Source of the DNA: Aegilops tauschii subsp. strangulata
Taxonomy: Eukaryota > Streptophyta > Magnoliopsida > Poales > Poaceae
DNA: 64,000 bases
Direction of reading: 5' to 3'
Assembly (NCBI RefSeq): GCF_002575655.3
Contig: NC_053039.3
Location: forward strand, 374,705,633 to 374,769,632
Position 1 is the first letter of the stretch; each line of letters begins with the position of its first letter. The translations under genes and the position numbers were made by a program. This document shows positions 55,944 through 64,000 of this stretch, piece after piece. The notes under the pieces are model-generated. The model did no database searches and had not been told where the DNA came from. It was given only the letters and a program-made list of their open reading frames with translations.

Positions 55944-56591
55944 CTAAGTATTGTCATCTTTGGTATCCAATCCATAAGTAGCCCTCATAATAGATTCATA
56001 TGGCAACTTAGTTTTCTTTCTAGGAAAGTGTTCCATGCCCTTCCTTAATGCAAATTGAAATCTAATGTTTCCTTCTTTCATATCAATAATTGCACCAATC
56101 GTTCTAAGGAAAGGTCTACCAAGAATAACAGGACATGTAGGATTGCAATCTATATCAAGAACAATGAAATCTGTGGGCACATAATTCCTATTTGCAACAA
56201 TAAGAACATCATTAATCCTTCCCATAGGTTTCTTAATAGTGGAATCCGCAAGATGTAAATTTAAAGAACAATCATCAAATTCATGGAAACCTAACACATC
56301 ACATAAATTTTTTGGAATCGTGGAAACGCTAGCACCCAAGTCACACAAAGCATGGAACGCATAATCTTTAATCTTAATCTTAATAGTAGGTTCCCACTCA
56401 TCATAAAGTTATCTAGGGATAGAAACTTCAAATTCAAGCTTTTCTTCAAAAGATTTCATCATAGCATCGACGATATGTTTAGTAAAAGCTTTATTTTGAT
56501 TATAAGCATGAGGAGAATTCAACATGGACTGCAACAAGGAAATACAATCTATTAAAGAACAATTATCATAATTAAATTCCTTGATATCCAA
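55944..56591 (-). pseudogene. Aspartyl protease region of element C, broken
   Basis: On the minus strand the frame 56,591-56,409 (linker with CISLLQSMLNSPHAY) stops at a TAA near 56,408. The same frame resumes and includes CDLGASVSTIP near 56,345, CPVILGRPFLRTIGAIID, and ends TKDDNT at 55,944. It corresponds segment by segment to the protease of element D (51,025-51,858). The D-L-G replacement is shared. One nonsense codon separates the halves. Confidence 0.75.
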
Positions 56592-57072
56592 AAGAGTGGC
56601 TACTTAAAGTTTTGACCTCTCCAATCCCACTTTTATCAATTTTTGCATCAAGATCTAAAAACTCCGAAACATTGGGACACCTTCTAGCTAAAGTTGACTC
56701 ATCTCCAGTCCCATCTTTATCAAGATTTATTTTACAAAACAAAGATTCAGTAGGAGTCACATCAATCACTTTAAGATCTTCATTATTCAACGACTCCGGT
56801 TTAGCGGCCATCTTGTTTACTAAAGTAGCTTGTTTATCAGAAATTTGGCCTACTAAATTTTCAAGATGAGCAAACTGAGATTTCAAACCATAAAATTCCT
56901 TGGACATACCATCGAGATCCTTATTCATATACTCCAAAAAACATTTCTGCTCCTTAAGCTCGTTTCTAAAGAAACTATTATGCTCAAATTGTAAAGACAT
57001 GAAACTCCTAACATTATTTTCAATTTCTTCCATCCTCCTATAGTAAGGATCAATATTCTTTGGCTGAGCCAT
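56572..57072 (-). pseudogene. Gag C-terminal remnant of element C
   Basis: The start is ATG 57,072 after the leader. About 165 residues follow, largely a charged helix (SQFAHLENLVGQISDKQATL, coiled-coil-like) and then the linker with KIDKSGIGEVKTL. The Retrotrans_gag core seen in D is absent, so the ATG is fused directly to the C-terminal part. A frameshift near 56,590 separates it from the protease frame. It resembles an internal deletion derivative of a D-type gag. Confidence 0.6.
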
Positions 57073-57305
57073 AAAGGCAGGCAAACACACCAACACACGG
57101 GCAAACAAAAAGACGAACATTAGAAGGGCGAAGAAAAGAGTGAATCTTTTCGAAAATCATTTTCGAAGTGGGGGAGAGGAAAACGAGAGGCAAATGGTGA
57201 ATAATGTAATGTAAGAGATGAGAGTTTATGATGGGTACTTGGTAGGCTTGATGTAGATCATAACTTGGTGCAGATCTCCCCGGCAACGGCACCAGAAATT
57301 CTTCC

Positions 57306-58916
57306 TACTACTTCTTGAGCTTGCGTTGTTTTTTTTTCCTTGAAGAGGAAAGGGTGATGCAGCAAAGTAGAGATAAGTATTTCCCCAGTTAAGAACCAAG
57401 GTATCCATCCAGTAGGAGAAGAACGCGCAAATCACCAATACCTGCACAAACAATCAAACACTTGCACCCAACGCGATAAAGGGGTTGTCAATCCCTTCAC
57501 GGTCACTAGCAAAGGTGAGATCTGATAGAGATAGATAAATAAAACTAAACAAAACATAAAATATTTTTGGGGTTTTTGGTTTATAGATCTGAAAGTAAAA
57601 GATTGCAAAATAGTAGATCAGAAACTAATATGATGGGAAATAAACCTGGGGGGGCATAGGTTTCACTAGAGGATTCTCTCTTGAAGGCAAATAATACGGT
57701 GGGTGACCAAATTACTGTCGAGCAATTGATAGAAAAGCGCAAAGTTATGATGATATCCAAGGCAATGATTATGTAATATAGGCCTCACGTCTATGTCAAG
57801 TAGACCAACTCCTGCCTGCATCTACTACTATTACTCCACACATCGACCGACTCCTGCCTACATCTAGAGTATTAAGTTCGTAAAGAACAGCGCAACGCTT
57901 TATGTAAGATGACATGATGTAGCTAGAGGAATAAACTCAAGCAATATGATGTAAACCCCATCTTTTTATCCTCGATAGCAACAATACAATACGTGCCTCG
58001 CTACCCCTACTTTGTCACTGGGTGAGGACACCGCAAGATTGAACCCAAAGCTAAGCACCTCTCCCATTGCAAGAAAAACCAATCTAGTTGTCCAAACCAA
58101 ACCGATAGTTCGAAGAGAAATACAAAGATATCAAATCATGCATATAAGAATTCAGAGAAGATTCAAATAATATTCATAGATAAGCTGATCATAAATCCAC
58201 AATTCATCGGATCTCAGCAAACACACAGCAAAAGAAGATTACATCAGATAGATCTCCAAGAACATCGAGGAGAACATGGTATTGAGAATCAAAGAGAGAG
58301 AGAATAATCCATCTAGATACTAGCTATGGACTCGTAGGTCTGAGGTAAACTACTCACGCTTCATCGGAAGGGCAATAGAGTTGATGTAGATGCCCCCCCC
58401 CCCCCCCCCCCGTGATCGAATCCCCCTCTGGCAGGATGCCGGGAAAGGCCCCAAGATGGGATCTCACAGGAACAGAAGGTTGTGGCAGTGGAAAAGTGTT
58501 TTTGTGGATGCTTTTGGTGGTTTGGGAATATATGTAAATACATAGGAGGCAGAACTAGGTCAGGGGGGTCACAAGGGGCCCACAAGGTAGGGGGGGGGGC
58601 ACCCTACCCCCCTAGACGCGCCCTCCATCCTTGTCGCCGCCTCATGGCTCTTCTGACTTGAACTCCAAGTCTCCCGGGTGTCTTCTGGTCCAAGAAAAAT
58701 CATCGCGAAAATTTTATTCTGTTTGTACTCCGTTTGGTATTCGTTTTCTACGAAGCTCAAAAACAAGGAAAAACAGAAACTGGCACTGGGCTCTAGGTTA
58801 ATAGGTTAGTCCCAAAAATAATATAAAATAGCATATTAATGCATATAAAACATACAAAACAGATAATATAATAGCATGGAACAATAAAAAATTATAGATA
58901 CGTTGGAGACGTATCA
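57306..58916 (-). repeat. Element C 5' LTR (1,611 bp)
   Basis: TACTACTTCTTGAGC (57,306; TG mutated to TA) to GAGACGTATCA (58,916). It includes a C homopolymer at about 58,394. The next bases, GTGGT, are the candidate target duplication. Confidence 0.85.
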
Positions 58917-60222
58917 GTGGTCAGCCCAGGCCTTGGTCTGGAGCTCGTAGTATGCAAGACCGAGCTTCTTGAGCTCTTCCTTCGCCTTCGGCTCCTCGGC
59001 CTGAAGGGCATCGCGTGCTTCGAACACGCCCTTCAGGGTCTCCTCGACCTCTATGACCCGCTCCTTATCTTTCCCCCTAGCCACCTTTTTGGCGGCTAGG
59101 TCTTTCTCCACCTTGGCAGCAGCAGCCTTCCGCTTCTTGGCCACCTGCCGAGCCTTCAACAGCTCAGCCTTGAGCCCCCTCAAGCTCGGCCAAAGCCACT
59201 GACATTCCAACAGTTCGGCATCAGACTCTACCTCAAAATAAAATGATACACTATCTGTGTTCGAACTAACATGAAGCACCGCTCGTGTACCTTGAGACTG
59301 CTGGACCTGCTTGTTCATTAGGTCTAGGTCTTTCTCGGACCTCTGGAACTTCTGGTTCATCTCCGCAATCTCCTCGGAGATGGAGCTTGGAGCCAAGGTG
59401 GAAGCCTGCAAACAAGTACTTTGTAATAAGCCCCATGATCGATCCATTTATACTCTGGGCAAAGTCCTGGGGGCTACTCTATCTGCTCCTCTTGTTCGAC
59501 CCCAACACCAGTTTTTCAAAACTAGCCTCGGGCTCGAGGGTTACTCATTGTCCATGCCTTCTAGAAGGCCATGAGAAGATGTCCTCGGACAGATACATGG
59601 ATGTGAAAAATAAACCCAAATAGAGAAATTATATTTTCAAGGGCATAAGATTACCTTGAAGCTCGTAACGAGGCCCTTGAAGACCTCGCGCATTCCGGCC
59701 TCTGTGGACTGGAACCCCTGTAGTGTCGTGACAATCAAAGCACAGTGCTCTTCCTTGAGAGAGGGGCCCGTTAAGGTCGCCTCCATATCTTTAGTCCACC
59801 CCGCGCTAACCCGCCCTTGAGCGGGAGGTGGGGGTGGTAAGACCTCAGACCCTAGCACCTGCGTGCTGGGAACGGGGGTCTCCAGCTGTGGTGGTCGAGT
59901 TGGAGTGGACTTTGGCTAGGCCGATGATTGGCCCAGCCCCTCCTTGACGACCTCAGGGACACCATCTCCTTGGCCTTGTGGGGCCGAGATCTCGACCTCA
60001 GCCATGACCGCTGGCTCGTCGGCCCCGTTGTGTCAGCGTGGGGGACCGGAGTTGACGTTGCCTCCCCAGCCCGTCTTGAGCGGGGGGAGGAGTAGCGGGA
60101 TCCGGTGTCCCGCTGGCGGATGGCAACCCGCTTGAGGAGTCGATGGGGCGCACCTTCAACGGACTATGGGAAGATGCCCGTATGAGTTTTATCCTACACA
60201 TGTCTATTTTTTCAATACACAA
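58917..60222 (-). pseudogene. Exons of a retroelement-associated coiled-coil gene, truncated
   Basis: The minus strand shows spliced structure. A Pro/Ser-rich block lies at about 60,222-59,998. Further exons are 59,858-59,655 (donor TTCAAG|GTAATC), 59,405-59,291 (acceptor TTTGCAG, donor CTCAAG|GTACAC) and 59,198-58,917 (acceptor ATGTCAG). The last is a long Lys/Glu/Ala helix (RKAAAAKVEKDLAAKKVARG and onward). The pattern (SEEIAEMNQKFQRSEKDLDL, then a coiled coil) is that of the 'putative gypsy-type transposon' proteins common in grass genomes (family recall). It is cut off at 58,917 by element C's LTR. A frame slip near 59,170 (TCAAGGCTGA) suggests decay. Role unknown. Confidence 0.5.
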
Positions 60223-61440
60223 TGTACATTTTTAATGTACGCATAATCTTGTTTTGATACACATTGAACATTTTTCAAATACACAATGTACATTCTTCTT
60301 AAATGCATGGTTTTCAACTCTTTTTCGAATATATGGTGAACATTTCTCAACTACACATTTAACATTTTCTTAATGACAATAACATTTTATTTAACCATGT
60401 GAATATTTTTAACATTGTACAAACATTTATAAAAATTTCACAAATGTTTTTTGGAAAGACATGAATATTTCTTTGAAATGTCACATACATTTTTAATGGC
60501 AATGAACATTTTTTAATCTACACAAATATATTTTTTACATTCTACTCCCTCCATTCCATAATGTAGTGCGCTCGCGCTTCCCGAGATCTAAGTTTGACCA
60601 TAAATATAACCAACGAGACTGACTGCGACGAGAGCAAAAATTATAACACTAAATTCGCTATTTCGATACGAATTCAGTGGTATAATTTTTGCTCCTGCCG
60701 CAGTCGGTTTCGTTGGTTAATATTATAGTTAAACTTAAATCTCGGAAAACGCGGGCGCATTATATTGTGGAATGGAGGGAGTATAAATAAGTTCTAAATG
60801 TCACGATTTTTTTCTAAAACATGAGATTACTATTTTTAAATCTCACATTTTTAATGGTACAAAACATTTTTATACTATGCAAACATGGTTTTACATTGTA
60901 TAAACATTATTCTAAATGTCATGAACAAATTTTTTTTAAATCCGAGAATATTTCGCTATAATTCCATATACAGTTTTCTAATGGTACAAAACATTTTTAT
61001 ATCACGTGAACCTTTGTTTACATTGTATAAATATTTTTCTTAAATGTCACAAATATTTTTTCTTAAATGTCACAAACATTTTTTTTAAACACGGGAATAT
61101 TTTTCAACATGTGACGTTCACTCGTTGAATGGGCGAAACATTTTTTATATTACGTTATTTTCTTACATTGTATAAATATTTTTAAATACTAGGAACATTT
61201 TTCTGGAATGCAAGAATATTTCTTTAAAATGTTACATACATATTCTGAAAAGCTATCACTATTTTTTTAATTGCGTAAACAACATTCTTATATGGCATTT
61301 TCATACTTATTTTAATGGAGTTAAATTTTGATAAGAAAATTTAGTTTTTTTAATATATTCATTTACAATATTAATAGAAATTAAAAAAGAAAAAAGTGAA
61401 AATATCCTTATGTCAACATGACAACATCATATCGTCAACA
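60223..61440. repeat. AT-rich degenerate repeat (ACATTTTT words); no gene
   Basis: AACATTTTTnAAATGTCAC-like words recur every 20-40 bp through most of the interval. Such stretches are frequent in grass DNA transposons, but no termini were found. Confidence 0.6.
60545..60781. mobile_element. Stowaway-type MITE, 237 bp
   Basis: CTCCCTCCATTCCATAATGT (60,545) pairs with ACATTATGGAATGGAGGGAG-like sequence ending at 60,781. TA flanks it at 60,543-60,544 and 60,782-60,783. The interior is also a fold-back (CAAAAATTATA..TATAATTTTTG). Confidence 0.9.
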
Positions 61441-61739
61441 AGACCAAACAATGTCCCTACGTGGCCCGCCTATCACCGGCTCTTGTAAGCATGCGCAGAT
61501 GAGTTTGGCTTCCACCTCACTATAAGAGAGGCATAGTCGTGCCCAACTCTCCACCTAAAAAGGCAATGAAGCATCGCTACGAGCTTTTTATCAATGACAG
61601 TAGGTCGTGATAGGCCGCGACAGGCCATCTGCACGATGACAAAAAACGAAATGGGCTGCCACGGGCCGCACACAACGTTAGCTGGGACATATACACTAAA
61701 TGGGCAGGCCATCTGCATAGATATTATTTTACTTCCCTC
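61441..61739. other. No gene seen
   Basis: Mixed sequence with several GGCC-containing words (CACGGGCCGC, GATAGGCCGC), upstream of the LINE leader. Confidence 0.3.
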
Positions 61740-61956
61740 ACGCTAGGGTTTTTCCTCCCGGATGCGACTCGGTCGCCGTCGTCGAGAATTTCCTTCCCTC
61801 CTCCAATCCTCCTCGGCTGTTTGATTCGGGCTGACTACAGGGCGATCTGGCATCGCCACCCAGCCTTGATTGACGCCCTGGTGTAAGAAGAGAGTTAGGG
61901 TTCGTTCGCATTGGTCCGATCTGTTTTTCGGGCTAGGGTTCAAGATTTCATGTAGG

Positions 61957-63051
61957 ATGGGATTGAAGGCTGCCGAGGCGTCTGGGTCCAACACTGTTGT
62001 GGATGTGGAGAAGATGATGGCTGAGTTAGGTCTTCGGGAGGAGGACCTCGACGACGTCGTCTTTGATGAGAAACAAGCACCTCCAGAAGTTGTGAGATGG
62101 ATGGCGCTGGCTAAGGTTCACATAGATAAGGCGTATAGCCAATATTGGTTCTTCAAAAACATGAGGGCCGCATGGGATCTGGCTCATGATGTTAAGTTTC
62201 GCCCCCCTGGAGGACAACCTTTACACGATGCAATTCTTCTGCCTTGGTGATTGGGAGCGTGTGATGCAGGACGGCCCGTGGAATTTCAGAGGAAACGCGG
62301 TCATGATCACGCCATATGATGGAATCACAAAGCCAACTGAGGTCAACCTTGATACTATCAACATATGGATACAAATCCATGACGTTCCAGACATGTATGC
62401 TCATCTCGTGGGAGACTTAGCAGGAAGGGTGGGCGAGGTTCTGTTCAAGGAGCCACGCAAGATTTTGCGGGAAACTTTTATCGTGTCTGGGTAAAGATCA
62501 ATGTGCACAAGCCCTTGAAAAATGCTGTGTCTATGATCCGTGATGGGAAAAGGCAGATTTATCGTGTGAAATATGAGCGGTTACCCGACTGGTGTGCTGT
62601 TTGCGGGCACCTGGGGCATGTCTACAAAGAGCATGGTGATGGGATCCACCCCCCTTCTGCGCTATACTTCAAGGACCCGTGGGCCACATGGACTATGAAC
62701 GTTGGAGCGGGCCCGGGGGGCGGTTGTGGCAGAGGACGCCGTGGCAGCCGCTCAGGCCGTGGTTTTGAAAAGGAGAATGCCAAGGGAGAAGAGTCAGAAC
62801 AGATGATGGAGGAAGATACAGATCTTGCTGTGGTGGAAGTGGAGGACAAACGCAAATGGCCTGTGGTACCTTCCTCCTCGCAGAGTTTACTAGCGCTGAC
62901 GACTACGATAGCCAGCCCTCCGGCCAAGCAGGATCCGAAGAGACCCCGTGTGAACCAGGATAGCCTCGACCTGAAGAAGGGAGGAGCTCTAGGAAAACCT
63001 AATGATGCAAAATCGGCGACCTCCCGAGAGGAGGATCGTCGGGCACAATGA
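61957..63051 (+). pseudogene. LINE ORF1 (nucleic-acid-binding protein) with two frameshifts
   Basis: It starts at ATG 61,957, after a GC-rich leader. The frame shifts near 62,205 (a C-run) and again near 62,480. Across frames the order is typical of plant LINE ORF1: a DUF4283-like segment (WFFKNMRAAWDLAHDVKFR, then MQFFCLGDWERVMQDGPW), an IWIQIHDVP motif, then a zinc-knuckle region (WCAVCGHLGHVYKEHGDG). The knuckle is CX2CX4HX4 followed by His instead of the usual Cys. A basic Gly/Arg tail (GRGRRGSRSGRG) and an acidic C-terminus follow. It would coat LINE RNA. It stops at TGA 63,049-63,051, overlapping the ORF2 start. Confidence 0.75.
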
Positions 63052-63557
63052 ATATCGTATGCTGGAACTGTCGCGGTGCGGGCAAAGCCGCGACAGTTCG
63101 AGAGCTTCGCGATCTAGCGAAGCAATTTGCCCCGACCGTGCTCTGTATTGTAGAGACTCAAATTTCCAAAGCACGTGTTGAAAGTTTAGCTGGTACTTTA
63201 GGTTTTAATCATGCCTATGCAATAAATAGTTCAGGCCGCAGTGGCGGCATTGGTATGTTTTGGAATGATGGAATAAAGCTTGACGTTTTTGGTTATTCGG
63301 AGTACCATATTGATGCTACTGTCAGTATACCAAACCATGATAATTGGAGATTGACCTGTGTGTACGGAGAAGCCCAAGTAGGTGATCGTTACAAAACCTA
63401 GGATCTTCTAAGATCCATAGTATCGGCAAGTGCTCTCCCCTGGCTATGCATTAGTGACTTTAATGAAGTCCTTTATCAGCATGAACATGTGGGAGTGGGG
63501 CAGAGAAGAAACTCACAGATACAGGGTTTTCATGACACTGTCGATGCATGTGCCTTT
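63048..63557 (+). pseudogene. LINE ORF2, endonuclease N-terminus, interrupted and truncated
   Basis: ATG 63,048 overlaps the ORF1 stop as ATGA. The protein opens NIVCWNCRGAG with the APE-type endonuclease signature N, then VETQ (catalytic Glu region), SGGIGMFWNDG, and after an in-frame TAG at 63,399-63,401 the CISDFNE motif. Reverse transcriptase is missing because an LTR begins at 63,558 (CCTTT precedes it as candidate duplication). It would nick target DNA; it is inactive here. Confidence 0.8.
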
Positions 63558-64000
63558 TGCTACTTCTTGAGAACTATGTTGGTTTTCCCTTGAAGAGGAA
63601 AGGGTGATGCAGTAAAGTAGCATAAGTATTTCCCTCAGTTTTTGAGAACCAAGGTATCAATCCAGTAGGAGACCACGCTCGAGTCCCACGCACCTACACA
63701 AACAAATAAGAACCTTGCAACCAACGCGATAAAGGGGTTGTCAATCCCTTCACGGTCACTTACGAGAGTGAGATCTGATAGATATGATAAGATAATATTT
63801 TTGGTATTTTTATGATAAAGAGAAATAAAGATGCAAAGTAAAATAAACGGTAAAAGAAATAGCTAAGTATTGGAAGATTAATATGATGGAAAATAGACCC
63901 GGGGGCCATTGGTTTCACTAGTGGCTTCTCTCAAGAGCATAAGTATTAGGGTGGGTAAATGAATTACTGTCGAGCAATTGATAGAATTGAGCATAGTTAT
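63558..64000 (-). mobile_element. Element F: Athila-like LTR, runs off the window
   Basis: It starts TGCTACTTCTTGAG and follows the LTRs of A and B: CAAGGTATCAATCCAGTAGG, AACGCGATAA, GGGGGCCAT(T/A)GGTTTCACTA. Oriented like A-C. Only the first 443 bp are visible. Confidence 0.85.

Larger units (their letters stand above)
43147..58916 (-). mobile_element. Element C: Athila-like retrotransposon, base of the nest, truncated and twice interrupted
   Basis: 3' LTR remnant 43,147-43,495. Interior 43,496-44,451, 46,155-47,960 and 55,890-57,305. 5' LTR 57,306-58,916. It is interrupted by a solo Angela LTR (44,452-46,154) and element D (47,961-55,889). Primer site GGCAACGGCACCAG (plus) lies at about 57,281. 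The interior is collinear with A and B but more diverged. The coding part holds a gag remnant and an aspartyl protease, both damaged. The 3' LTR lacks about 1,240 bp on its left, where E inserted. Confidence 0.8.
61740..63557 (+). mobile_element. LINE (L1-type non-LTR retrotransposon), 5' part, truncated
   Basis: A GC-rich leader is followed by ORF1 (DUF4283-like plus zinc knuckle) and by the endonuclease part of ORF2. ORF2 is cut at 63,557 by an Athila-like LTR before any reverse transcriptase. Both ORFs carry disabling changes. Confidence 0.8.

Overview
The window looks like a repeat-dense intergenic stretch of a Triticeae nuclear chromosome (wheat, goatgrass or a close relative). The evidence is Stowaway MITEs with CTCCCTCC termini and TA target duplications, a BARE1/Angela-type solo LTR (TGTTGG...CCAACA), Athila-lineage LTRs beginning TGATACGTCTCCAACG, a CACTA terminus and a plant LINE. 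I see no bacterial, organellar or CRISPR features, and no conserved single-copy housekeeping gene. Element names are from memory of family signatures, not from a search.

Layout. (1) 1-12.6 kb is low-copy-looking DNA. It has one good small gene model (1938-2378, + strand, with TATA box and pyrimidine patch), a decayed copy of its promoter near 7.6 kb, several MITEs, short tandem arrays, and two TATA-headed minus-strand units (near 6.4-6.7 and 9.0-9.5 kb) linked to a repeated splice-acceptor-like motif. (2) About 12.6-18,975 is the right part of a CACTA transposon with a multi-exon gene, a GGGCC-rich subterminal region and a terminus ending GTAGTG. (3) 18,979-58,916 is a nest of LTR retrotransposons. 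The base is minus-strand element C (5' LTR 57,306-58,916; truncated 3' LTR 43,147-43,495). Element E (about 3.2 kb LTRs, 4.1 kb non-coding interior) inserted into C's 3' LTR. Elements A (20,902-27,665) and B (35,000-42,062), members of one Athila-like family, inserted independently into E's two LTRs at almost the same site. A solo Angela LTR (44,452-46,154) and complete plus-strand element D (47,961-55,889) sit in C's interior. Another gypsy LTR (18,979-19,933) cuts E's left LTR and is itself cut by the CACTA. (4) 58,917-60,222 holds exons of a retroelement-associated coiled-coil gene; 60.2-61.4 kb is AT-rich with a MITE; 61.74-63,557 is a decayed LINE truncated by another Athila-like LTR that runs off the window.

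How the parts work together. A, B, C and D share LTR ends, primer-binding site, a pyrimidine-rich leader and a conserved post-ORF stem-loop. Their coding cassettes differ: gag only (A), a 277-residue unknown ORF with hydrophobic C-terminus (B), a gag remnant plus protease (C), gag plus protease (D). None shows reverse transcriptase or integrase, so all look non-autonomous and presumably depend on proteins supplied elsewhere. The most interesting signals are this modular architecture and the paired insertions of A and B.
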